From contig NZ_CP151943.1 in assembly GCF_038592905.1 (NCBI RefSeq), positions 2,802,501 to 2,866,500 on the forward strand: a stretch of DNA of 64,000 nucleotides. The letters are read 5' to 3'. This document shows positions 52,664-61,144 of the stretch, in pieces. Positions within the stretch are counted from its first letter, which is position 1; every line of letters begins with the position of its first letter. The translations under genes and the position numbers were made by a program. This DNA is from Neobacillus sp. FSL H8-0543 (GTDB lineage Bacteria; Bacillota; Bacilli; Bacillales; Cytobacillaceae). Under the pieces are notes generated by a model. It ran no database searches. It was not told the origin of the DNA and saw only the letters and a list, made by a program, of their open reading frames with translations.

Positions 52664-54037
52664 TTATTGGAGCACAGGTCTAGTTGGATCTAGCACCTTG
52701 CTTATTTCAAACAAATCTCCAAGTCTTTCCGGGAATTGTAGCATAGCCTGCCCGTCTAATGGTCTTCTAGTCATGCGGAAATACTCATTTCCTACTTGCA
52801 TCCATGGGCTTTTATAGACACCGCAAAAATAATCAAAGCCACTATCCTTTAAATATTGATATTTTTCACTATCATAAACTTGATGATCTTCAATATCACT
52901 TCCAAATGGGTAAATGTAAATATCGGTAGGGCCGATTAATGCTCCCACTTCCTCTTGCCATCTATTTGTATCATTTACAAGGAATGAATAATCATATTTA
53001 TTCATATCGCGATGGCCATAGCTATGTGAGGCAAATTCCCAGCCCCATTCCTTTAGGGTCTTAACCACTTCTTTTACAGTAGCTTTATCCTGTTCATAGG
53101 TTGGTGAGTTTGAATCCTGCGTTCGATATCCTAGAGCACCTTCATATCCTGTTACAGCTAAAATACCTCGAGCACCTCTATAAGAAAAATCAGGATGCTC
53201 TGCAATAAATGATTCTAATGCGGGAACTAAATCATAATCTCCAAACGAAGTTGTTCCATCATTGTGTATCATTTCAGTAGTTGGCCGGCCGTTTTCGTCG
53301 ATAACGATTTTGGAGGCAAATCCGTCTCCATCCATATATTTATAATAATTTACATCATCTTGAGATAGGACAAATGGCTTTTTATCGGGTGGCAGCATAA
53401 TATCGCCTGGAATAAATTGTGTTGATTCATCCTCTAAGGTATCTTTAATTCCTACATCATGGATACTAACGAGCACATAGCCAGCGTTGTACATTTCTGT
53501 CATCATTTCTTTAAACTCTGAGACTGTCGTCATATAATAATTGTATCCATACGAATCAAAATCTCCATCAAAGGCTCTATCTGTGTCTGCAATGAGTGAA
53601 TGAAAAAACACATGACTAATTTGATTGATGGAATCATAGGCACCAAGCGGTACTAAACGTTCTTTTTCAAGCTGATAGCCAGCAATTGCCTCAGTTATAT
53701 CATCATCTGGTCCAATTTGTTCAGTAAAATCTTGGAGTAGGATAATTGCTCCTTCGTAGTCATATCCTAGCGCTAATGCATTTGCTTGTTTAATAACGAG
53801 ATTTACTTTCTCTTTTAGCTCTTTTTCTTTGTCAATATCATTCAAACGCTCCGTGATATCATCCTCTAAAGGTTCTTCAACAGTGTCGCTAACCTCATTG
53901 CTAATAGGAGAATCGGTCATTAATCGACTTTCCAACCAATAAAAAATAAACACCGCTAATGAACTAAGAAGGAAAATTTCAATTGCTAAAATCTTTCTGG
54001 ACATTTTTTTCTTCTTGTATCGTTGACTTCTAGACAT
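52664..54037 (-). CDS. Membrane-anchored polysaccharide deacetylase family protein
   Basis: A 457-aa protein: basic N-terminus, one TM anchor (about 14-36), an acidic coiled linker (45-125) and an extracellular NodB-like domain. The metal motif H-x3-H is present as SHSYGH (near 344-349); the first catalytic motif, usually TFDDG, may be LSQDDVNYY (near 230), a divergent form. Substrate is unknown (peptidoglycan or exopolysaccharide). Single gene on the minus strand, between pncB and rlmCD. Confidence 0.85.
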   Translation of the reverse strand: MSRSQRYKKKKMSRKILAIEIFLLSSLAVFIFYWLESRLMTDSPISNEVSDTVEEPLEDDITERLNDIDKEKELKEKVNLVIKQANALALGYDYEGAIILLQDFTEQIGPDDDITEAIAGYQLEKERLVPLGAYDSINQISHVFFHSLIADTDRAFDGDFDSYGYNYYMTTVSEFKEMMTEMYNAGYVLVSIHDVGIKDTLEDESTQFIPGDIMLPPDKKPFVLSQDDVNYYKYMDGDGFASKIVIDENGRPTTEMIHNDGTTSFGDYDLVPALESFIAEHPDFSYRGARGILAVTGYEGALGYRTQDSNSPTYEQDKATVKEVVKTLKEWGWEFASHSYGHRDMNKYDYSFLVNDTNRWQEEVGALIGPTDIYIYPFGSDIEDHQVYDSEKYQYLKDSGFDYFCGVYKSPWMQVGNEYFRMTRRPLDGQAMLQFPERLGDLFEISKVLDPTRPVLQ

Positions 54038-54236
54038 ACCTTCATCTCCCCTTACAATCTACTTTACTATTAATATGAAATTAGGAGAGCTACTCACTGC
54101 GATATTATATTTCGTTTTACATGAATTCATTAATTACTCTACTATCCTTTTAAAAAAACAGACGTATTTCGAACCGAATATGTTACACGGTTCTTCCCTC
54201 TAAAAGTAATAAGCTGGTTTCGCATTAAGGCTGGCT

Positions 54237-54245
54237 TTGTGGTAC
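54237..54245 (+). promoter_or_regulatory. Putative -10 of the rlmCD promoter
   Basis: GGTACAAT with TTCGCA about 18 nt upstream of TACAAT; it lies ~55 bp before the start codon. Confidence 0.45.
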
Positions 54246-54299
54246 AATTTCTCTAGTCAAAATGAACGGAATCCAGGTGCAAAGGAAGTAAAGTAAATA

Positions 54300-55688
54300 A
54301 TGATAAATAAAACAATACCAGTTAAAAGAAATGATTATATAGATGTGATTTTTGAGGATTTGACCCATGACGGTGCGGGTGTTGCAAAGGTGGAAGGCTA
54401 TCCCTTGTTTGTTCCAAACGGATTGCCAGGCGAAAAAGCCAAAGTAAAAGTTATCAAAGCAAATAAAGGCTATGGCTTCGGGCGATTAATAGAGCTTTAT
54501 GAAAAAAGTCCAGATCGGGTAGAGATTCCAGAAGTTGAGCTGCACAAATATGGTGGCTGTCAGCTTGAGCATATCAGCTATGAGGGACAACTGAAGTACA
54601 AAGAAAATCAGGTACGACAGGTGCTCGCCCGAATCGGCAAGCTTGAGGATGTGAAGGTGCATCCGATTCTGGGGATGGACAATCCATGGCACTACCGAAA
54701 CAAAGCACAGGTTCCTGTCGGTCAAAAAGAGGGCAAGCTGATTGCGGGCTTTTTTAAACCAAGAAGTCACGAAATTGTTGATACGGATGAAAGTCTGATT
54801 CAGCTGTCGGAAATTAATGAAGCTGTACAGGCTGTGAAGGAAATTGCGAGTGAGCTCGGTCTTTCTGCTTATCAAGAGGAGTCACATAAAGGTGATCTTC
54901 GCCACATTATGGCTCGTTACGGTAAACAAACAGGCGAGCTCATGGTTGTGATTGTTACAAGAACCGCAGATATTCCACAGAAAAATAAACTAGTCGAGGA
55001 AATTGTGGCTCGACTTCCTAAAGTGAAGTCGATTGTACACAATGTTAATTCCAAGCGGACGAATGTAATTCTTGGAGAGAAAACGAAGGTACTATGGGGA
55101 ACAGAAGTCATCTATGACTATATCGGTGATGTGAAATTTGCGATTTCTGCATTGTCTTTTTATCAGGTGAATCCTGTTCAAACGAAGGTTCTTTATGATA
55201 AAGCCCTAGAATATGCAGGGCTAAGCGGTGATGAATCCGTAATCGACGCTTATTGTGGAATCGGGACAATATCGTTGTTTTTAGCACAAAAGGCAAAGAA
55301 AGTCTTTGGTGTGGAAGTTGTTGCTGAGGCAATTGAAGATGCCAAGCGAAATGCTGAATTGAATGGCATCACGAACGCTGAGTTTGCTGCTGGGGAAGCG
55401 GAAGTGGTTATTCCGAAGTGGTATAAAGACGGCAATACTGCAGATGTCTTGGTAGTGGATCCGCCGCGTAAAGGCTGTGATGAAACATTTTTACAAACCA
55501 TTATTGAAATGAAACCGAAAAAGGTTGTTTATGTTTCCTGTAACCCAGCAACACTTGCAAGGGATTTAAGGATATTAGAAGATGGTGGATACAAGACAGT
55601 AGAAGTACAGCCGGTTGATATGTTTCCGCAAACGACACATGTTGAAGTGGTTTCTGTGCTGATTTTTAAAGAGAAAGCAGGTTCATAG
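54300..55688 (+). CDS. rlmCD: 23S rRNA (uracil-C5)-methyltransferase RlmCD
   Basis: A 462-aa RumA-family enzyme; the B. subtilis orthologue (YefA) methylates both U747 and U1939. An N-terminal TRAM domain (about 8-62) precedes the catalytic domain, with SAM motif [25 protein letters not shown] and the catalytic Cys in [14 protein letters not shown]. Only one Cys is visible in KYGGCQLEH, so the E. coli-type [4Fe-4S] cluster is unlikely. Confidence 0.95.
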   Translation: MINKTIPVKRNDYIDVIFEDLTHDGAGVAKVEGYPLFVPNGLPGEKAKVKVIKANKGYGFGRLIELYEKSPDRVEIPEVELHKYGGCQLEHISYEGQLKYKENQVRQVLARIGKLEDVKVHPILGMDNPWHYRNKAQVPVGQKEGKLIAGFFKPRSHEIVDTDESLIQLSEINEAVQAVKEIASELGLSAYQEESHKGDLRHIMARYGKQTGELMVVIVTRTADIPQKNKLVEEIVARLPKVKSIVHNVNSKRTNVILGEKTKVLWGTEVIYDYIGDVKFAISALSFYQVNPVQTKVLYDKALEYAGLSGDESVIDAYCGIGTISLFLAQKAKKVFGVEVVAEAIEDAKRNAELNGITNAEFAAGEAEVVIPKWYKDGNTADVLVVDPPRKGCDETFLQTIIEMKPKKVVYVSCNPATLARDLRILEDGGYKTVEVQPVDMFPQTTHVEVVSVLIFKEKAGS

Positions 55689-55811
55689 TGATGTGAACTG
55701 CCCCATACAAGTACCACGTTTAAGTTCAAATATCTCAATTTTAAAGAATGACTGGTTTTATTATTACAACTTAAAATATTGATTGTGATATTGAAATATT
55801 AGAATATATAA

Positions 55812-55869
55812 ATGAAAAAGAAACCCGATTTATACATTCTAAAAAATGTGATAAAATCGAGTTTCTTTT
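55812..55869. terminator. Bidirectional terminator after rlmCD
   Basis: AAAGAAACCCGATTT pairs with AAATCGAGTTTCTTT, with an inner ACATT/AATGT helix and T-runs on both strands. It marks the border between conserved backbone and the AT-rich region. Confidence 0.85.
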
Positions 55870-55873
55870 TACC

Positions 55874-56356
55874 TTACGGCTTCAGATGTAATATCTTCTC
55901 TGAGATAATTCCCATATCTCCCCATTCATCTGTAATACCATGTTTATAATTTTTATAAACTTCTAGAACAAATTCTTGATCTTCTGTTTTAGCTTCAGTA
56001 TTTTTTAATATGTCGTCAATCTCATCGATAGTAGTTAAATAACTTATGTTCTTACTTGAAATAGAATATTTATTACTACTACCGATAGAAAATCCAATAA
56101 TGTCATAAAGTAATCTGAAAATATTATTTTCACTTATCATGTCTTTTATATATTGTTTAATTACTGTGTTGTCATCTTTATAAAGTCTATATAATGCCCA
56201 TATATTTTTAGGAGAATACATGTCATATAGGTTAGAAATTGCTCTAGTAGGAATGGTGATAGGTAACCTTACTCCTGAAGCCTTATTAATTTTTCTGCAA
56301 AGTTGTTGTAGGCTAATCTTGTTAATGAAAGATCTTGTTCTGTATGTCTCAAGCAC
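55874..56356 (-). CDS. Hypothetical protein, 160 aa
   Basis: Not recognised. An AT-rich gene for a soluble, mostly helical-looking protein with no signal peptide or TM segment; charged and aromatic-rich (YSPKNIWALYRLYKDDN near residues 50-66). GTG 56356 is 6 nt after AGGAAG; another GTG at 56362 is possible. It overlaps the 53-aa gene upstream by 8 nt, so the two are translated together. It may be the C-terminal remnant of a larger protein. Confidence 0.6.
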   Translation of the reverse strand: MLETYRTRSFINKISLQQLCRKINKASGVRLPITIPTRAISNLYDMYSPKNIWALYRLYKDDNTVIKQYIKDMISENNIFRLLYDIIGFSIGSSNKYSISSKNISYLTTIDEIDDILKNTEAKTEDQEFVLEVYKNYKHGITDEWGDMGIISEKILHLKP

Positions 56357-56510
56357 AATCACTTCCTAACTGTCTATTTTTATCTAGTAGATTATTATCT
56401 TTGGCTGATTGGTCTATCATTCTTTCTAATTCAGAAACTAATAACTCTTGGATAATAGTTTTTACATTCAGTGCATTTTCTTGTGAAGCGTAGCAGCGGA
56501 TAACTTTCAA
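56349..56510 (-). CDS. Hypothetical small protein, 53 aa
   Basis: TTG start at 56510 with AAGGAGAG at good distance. The protein begins MKVIRCYASQENALNVKTII and ends with a charged helix (ELERMIDQSAKDNNLLDKNR). It is short, soluble and of no recognised family. It overlaps the next minus-strand gene by 8 nt in the pattern GTGCTTGA. A possible promoter reads TTGGTT/TATAAT on the minus strand at ~56648-56677. Confidence 0.6.
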   Translation of the reverse strand: MKVIRCYASQENALNVKTIIQELLVSELERMIDQSAKDNNLLDKNRQLGSDCA

Positions 56511-56781
56511 AATTTTCTCTCCTTATTCTAGTGATCTATATGCAAGAAAAAAGGAAGTAACTAAAGCTCAATACTAATTCTTATAAGTAAGTATTTAATT
56601 ATTGGTTGAATCACTTCCAAATTACTTGCTTTAAATTTTCCACACGGATTATATTCTTTAATTTTTTCAAAAACCAAGTTATCATAGAATAAATTAATCT
56701 TTTTATTGAATTAGTACTAAAGCACTATATTGCTCGATGTTAAGTTTCCATTATGTTTCCATACTTTATTGTTGAATAATT

Positions 56782-57133
56782 GATGAAGAAGAAGGCTACG
56801 AAATTAGTAATTATGCTGTATATCAGTGGTTGTTCAATGACAATACATTAAACAAGTGTAAAAGGGAATTAAAGTTGGAGGTGGAGACAAGCTAGGAAAA
56901 ACAATTTTTTTGTCAATAACTCTAAACACGCTAAACATTGTAGAGCGATTTAATCAAATTTATCCGCAATACAATGGCAAATTTGCAATTCAAATTGATT
57001 ATAAAGTCGATTATGTTCAAACCTTATTGATGATCTTTCGACAAAGGATAATTTTCCATAAATTGCAGTATCTGTATATGCTGGATGTGGAGTAGATATT
57101 CCTGAAATTGTGAACCTGGGAAAGTTGGGGTAA
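56782..57133 (+). pseudogene. Type I restriction hsdR relic, copy 1
   Basis: Across shifting frames it reads EEGYEISNYAVYQWLFND, then GDKLGKTIFFVNNSKHA, VERFNQIYPQYNGKFAIQ, IDYKVDYVQTL, STKDNFP and VDIPEIVNL. This order matches the helicase-region end of HsdR (compare DKxGKTIIFxKNxxHA and QIAVSVDMLDTGVDVPEI). At least three frameshifts and a stop codon (TAA after DNFP) break it. Only ~115 codons remain. Confidence 0.8.
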
Positions 57134-57377
57134 TTAATTTTACGGTTTAACTCTGAAAATAATAAATAATATATGTAAATAGCATTTGTGGTTTAGTAGG
57201 AATGAATATTGTATTATTATTTTTTTGTAATAAAAAAAGATTACTGGACTGTGTTTTTATCACAATTGTAAAAAGAAAAAATGTGACCTTACTTTCATTT
57301 AAAAATCAAGATAGAGTTTTTGAATACTTAAATTCCAAGAAAGGTATAGTTTTTTAGTAATTTGAGGAGGGAGAATT

Positions 57378-58307
57378 TTGAGTTTAGGATATTTAAGACA
57401 AATGAGAGAACGAAGAAATAATGATCTCCATAGTAATTTAACTGTTAACAAAGGTAATAATATGGATACTTTAGTGGATAACAAAACTGAAAACATACAA
57501 GTTAGAATTAAAAATAGAAACAACTGGCTATCAGTTTTGGTCATTGGATTATTAGCAATTGTAACGAGTATAAAGATGTTAACAAGTGAATTTACAATGG
57601 ATATTCCTACATTATTAACCTTTTTACTATCTTTTTTCTCAATTATAATATCAGCTATATTTTATTTTAAAGCAACAGAACAAAGTAACGCTTTTTATGA
57701 CCGTTCATTTATACACACAAAAGAGATTGCAGAGGCACTTAGTGCAATGAGAGGTGAGTTTGGAAAATCTCTTGCTATGTTAGAGCAATCTAGTAATGAT
57801 ATGAGAACAAAATTTGATGATTTACCAACTAGAATAGCTGAAAATGCAATATATATTCGTAATTCACAAAGTGAGCTTACCAAAGCACTTTCCGAAATGG
57901 AGACTGATATAGAGTTAACTGATGATAAAAAAGAACAATTACAAAAAATAGTACAGGATCAACAAAAACAACTGGATCTTTTAATTACAGAAATTCAAAA
58001 TATTAATACTATAAAAAAAGTAGATTATTATAATGACAACTATTCAAATGCACCAAATGTAACAGATAGAATACAGATTGGCTATTATAAAGAAAACTTT
58101 CTAGAACCTTTCGCAAAATATTTACCATCATCACAAAATCTAAATAAAAATGAGTTAAATAAATATTTTCACCAATTTAGAAAAAGTAATAAGATCCCTA
58201 ACTTAATGTATCAGGAATTAAAAATGAATGAATACATAGATATTTCTGGAAACTTAACCGATAAAGGCTACGATTTATTTATTAGATATTTGTATGGACG
58301 AATTTAG
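57378..58307 (+). CDS. Two-TM coiled-coil protein of unknown function
   Basis: A 309-aa protein not recognised. Residues 1-50 are charged; TM helices lie at about 51-69 and 76-98; a long heptad-rich segment runs 110-215 (MRGEFGKSLAMLEQSSNDM, KKEQLQKIVQDQQKQLDLL); the C-terminal 90 residues end NLTDKGYDLFIRYLYG, like a small winged-helix or effector-sensing domain. It starts at TTG 57378 behind GGAGGG and has its own terminator. It is strongly AT-rich and lies between two hsdR relics, so a defence role is possible but unproven. Confidence 0.75.
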   Translation: MSLGYLRQMRERRNNDLHSNLTVNKGNNMDTLVDNKTENIQVRIKNRNNWLSVLVIGLLAIVTSIKMLTSEFTMDIPTLLTFLLSFFSIIISAIFYFKATEQSNAFYDRSFIHTKEIAEALSAMRGEFGKSLAMLEQSSNDMRTKFDDLPTRIAENAIYIRNSQSELTKALSEMETDIELTDDKKEQLQKIVQDQQKQLDLLITEIQNINTIKKVDYYNDNYSNAPNVTDRIQIGYYKENFLEPFAKYLPSSQNLNKNELNKYFHQFRKSNKIPNLMYQELKMNEYIDISGNLTDKGYDLFIRYLYGRI

Positions 58308-58337
58308 GAAAAGGTTTAATTTTCAGAAATTTAGTGT

Positions 58338-58376
58338 AGATGACCTCAGTTATTAATCCAGGTCATCTTTTTTTAT
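58338..58376 (+). terminator. Terminator after the coiled-coil gene
   Basis: GATGACCT and AGGTCATC flank a ~13-nt loop, then T7. Confidence 0.88.
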
Positions 58377-58583
58377 CCCTACTGTAAGTGGAATTACAGA
58401 GTAGTTGACTTTATCATTGCTTTTTATATGAGTGTATAGGTGCCAAGCTTGGTGCCCGAATTTTTATAATTACAAATCGGAAGAAAACACAAGAAGGTAA
58501 AAAAGCTTGAAATAACAGCATTTTCGGTAACTGCAAGGTACTAGAAAACCAGATGCCAGCAAACTTCAAAACTGCTTGTGAAA

Positions 58584-58809
58584 TGATTTAATCTAAAATC
58601 AATACAATGGCAAATTTGCGGCTCAAATTGATTATAAAGTCGATTATGTTCAAACCCTTAGTGATGATTTTTCAACAAAGGATAATTTTCCACAGATTGC
58701 AGTATCTGTAGATATGCTGGATACAGGAGTAGATACTCCTGAAATTGTGAACCTAGTATTTTCGAAAACTAGTGTAGCGAATGTAATCAAACCAGTATAT
58801 AAAGATTGA
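58584..58809 (+). pseudogene. Type I restriction hsdR relic, copy 2
   Basis: One frame reads YNGKFAAQIDYKVDYVQTL, SDDFSTKDNFPQIAVSVDML and DTGVDTPEIVNLVFSK before diverging and stopping at 58809. It covers the same part of HsdR as copy 1 and is over 90% identical in DNA by eye over ~165 bp. This copy keeps the frame better. The sequence upstream (58380-58580) shows no recognisable gene. Confidence 0.82.
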
Positions 58810-58829
58810 CTCGTCATTATTTGCTTACT

Positions 58830-58867
58830 GGAAAAGACTCTAACCATATAGGTTGGGGTCTTTTTTC
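58830..58867 (+). terminator. Terminator upstream of the Gabija-like pair
   Basis: AAGACTCTAACC pairs with GGTTGGGGTCTT (with GU pairs) around ATATA, then T6. Confidence 0.85.
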
Positions 58868-58999
58868 CTCTATACGTTTGTTAAACATAACTCAATTTAA
58901 ATGTTGATTATAAAATTACACAAAAGCCTCTACCCTTTTATTGGAAATGTTATAATGGAGAATATTAGAATATTTTGTCTAAAAATAGGAGGAAGATCT

Positions 59000-61144
59000 A
59001 TGTATATATCCAAACTCCATATTACTAACTTCCGGAATTTTAAAAGTCAGAACTTTTTCTTTAGACCTGGTGTAAATACAATAATTGGGGAAAATGGGTC
59101 CGGTAAAACCAATGCATTCTCTGCTTTAAGATTAATGTTAGATAGTAATCTCCCGATAAGTGCATCCCAATTAATAGAGAATGATTTTAATAGGAATCTT
59201 GGAAAGTGGCAAGGTCATTGGATTATTGTATCCATAGATTTTGAAGATTTGGACTCAAGTGAAGGAGCTAGTTTATTAGCTCACAAGGTCGAGCATATTA
59301 GTGATTCTTCATCAAATGGTTCATATTATTTTTATTTTAGGCCTAAGAAAATATTCAGGAAAAAATTGTATGAACTATCACTTACTGAAGATAAGAATAA
59401 AGATAAATTAGATGGTATTTTAAATGAAATTACAATAAATGATTATGAAGGTGCTTATTATTTAAGAGGTTCGGCCGACTTCTCAAAAGAAGAAGCTTAT
59501 AAGGAGTTAGTAGGTGATTTTGAAAATATAGATTTTCCTAATCCAGATGACGAAAAAATGGACTTATTAGGTATTCCCACATCGCAAATTTTCTTAGTTC
59601 GATCAGAAATAAAATGCACATATATTAAAGCGTTAAGAGACGTTATGACTGAGCTTCGAAGAAGTAAGCAAAGTCCTTTGCTAAATTTATTAAGGGGAAG
59701 TACTAAGAATATAATGGTTCAAGATACCGATAGTATCACTAGTCAGGTTAGTACCTTAAATAATACTATTAGTCAGCTTATAGAAATTAGTGAATTAGCG
59801 AAAAAAATAAAGAGTACCTTAGATTCAACAGTTGGATTTACTTTTGCACCAAATGTTAGTATTCGTTCCGAATTACCTGAAGATATTAATAAACTTCTTC
59901 AGTCGTTAACTTTATGGGTTGGAGATGGGGATGATAGTCAACTAGGTAAGTTAGACGAACTCAGTTTAGGTGGTGCAAATTTAATTTATATTACATTAAA
60001 ATTATTAGAATATGAATATATGCAACCGTATGAGGAAAAAGCGGCTCATTTTTTATTAATTGAAGAACCAGAAGCGCATATACATACTCATATACAAAAA
60101 ACTATGTTTGATAATTATAAGTTTCAAAACACACAAGTAATAACTTCTACACATTCAACACATATATCATCTGCAAATAAAATTGATTCAATTAATATTT
60201 TATGTAAAGAAAAAAAGGAGACAATAGTTTGTCATCCGAGTAATGGTCTCGCTATAGAAGAATGCAGAAAAATAGAAAGGTATTTAGATGCTACCCGGAG
60301 TACACTGCTATTTGCTAAAGGTGTCATTCTGGTAGAAGGGGATGCAGAATTAATCCTAATTCCTACTCTCTTTAAAAGTGTGTATGGATTAAGCCTGGAT
60401 GAAATAGGTGTTAGTTTAATAAATGTGAACAGTACAGTTTTTGAACATATTTCAAATTTATTTCACGAACAAAGGATACGCAGAAAGTGTTCAATTATTA
60501 CGGACCACGATAAATCTCTTATCCCTTTAGATTCCGAGGAAATTGAACAAACTGAACTAGTTAAAAAGTTCCGTAATTCTCAAATAAAAGGAGAAGAAAG
60601 AAAGCAAAAGTTAAATAGTTACTGTGAGGAAAATCAATGGGTGGAAGCTTTTTATGCAAAGCATACATTTGAAATTGACTTTGTATTAAATGAAAATGTT
60701 CAGCCTGTAATACAGACATTAAGGAAAATTTATAAAACGAATAAAGCAATAGAAGATTCAAATGCATTGTTAAACTCTGGTGACGAGATAGTAGTAGGGC
60801 TTGAAACTCTTAGGTTAGCGGATAAAGTTGTAGGTAAAGGTTGGTTTGCACTAATGCTTGCAGAAGAAGTTACCTATGAGACAAATATCCCCCAATACAT
60901 ATTGGATGCAATTAAATTCGCTTCCAGGCATATAGGATACCAACATTTTGAGAAGATGGCTAAGTATCGAATTTATAATTCTTGTGATAGTAAAGATAAT
61001 TTAGAATTTAATAAATTGTTAGGGGAGTTATCAGAAGAAGATAAAAATATGGACAATCTTAGAGGGCTTGTAGCAGATTATTTAGATTACTCAGATGCCT
61101 TCTTTCAGTTAGTGGATTCTTACGGAGATGATCAACTATGTTAA
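59000..61144 (+). CDS. OLD-family ATPase/TOPRIM nuclease, GajA-like
   Basis: A 714-aa class 2 OLD nuclease. N-terminal ABC-type ATPase: Walker A GENGSGKT (30-37), signature LSLGGAN (~321-327), Walker B FLLIEEPEAH (~351-360), switch His in STHSTHISS (~384). C-terminal TOPRIM: VEGDAELILIP (~446), ITDHDKS (~501) and HTFEIDFVLN. ATG 59000 behind AGGAGG gives the conserved MYISKLHITNFRNF start. In Gabija, GajA nicks phage DNA when nucleotides fall. It is longer than the ~578-aa reference GajA. It overlaps gajB by 7 nt. Confidence 0.88.
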   Translation: MYISKLHITNFRNFKSQNFFFRPGVNTIIGENGSGKTNAFSALRLMLDSNLPISASQLIENDFNRNLGKWQGHWIIVSIDFEDLDSSEGASLLAHKVEHISDSSSNGSYYFYFRPKKIFRKKLYELSLTEDKNKDKLDGILNEITINDYEGAYYLRGSADFSKEEAYKELVGDFENIDFPNPDDEKMDLLGIPTSQIFLVRSEIKCTYIKALRDVMTELRRSKQSPLLNLLRGSTKNIMVQDTDSITSQVSTLNNTISQLIEISELAKKIKSTLDSTVGFTFAPNVSIRSELPEDINKLLQSLTLWVGDGDDSQLGKLDELSLGGANLIYITLKLLEYEYMQPYEEKAAHFLLIEEPEAHIHTHIQKTMFDNYKFQNTQVITSTHSTHISSANKIDSINILCKEKKETIVCHPSNGLAIEECRKIERYLDATRSTLLFAKGVILVEGDAELILIPTLFKSVYGLSLDEIGVSLINVNSTVFEHISNLFHEQRIRRKCSIITDHDKSLIPLDSEEIEQTELVKKFRNSQIKGEERKQKLNSYCEENQWVEAFYAKHTFEIDFVLNENVQPVIQTLRKIYKTNKAIEDSNALLNSGDEIVVGLETLRLADKVVGKGWFALMLAEEVTYETNIPQYILDAIKFASRHIGYQHFEKMAKYRIYNSCDSKDNLEFNKLLGELSEEDKNMDNLRGLVADYLDYSDAFFQLVDSYGDDQLC

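Noticed and set aside
56910-57095. 61-codon plus-strand gene
   Set aside because: It is one frame of the decayed hsdR relic; the match continues in other frames on both sides.
58650-58847. 65-codon minus-strand gene
   Set aside because: It is antisense to the second hsdR relic and the adjacent terminator.
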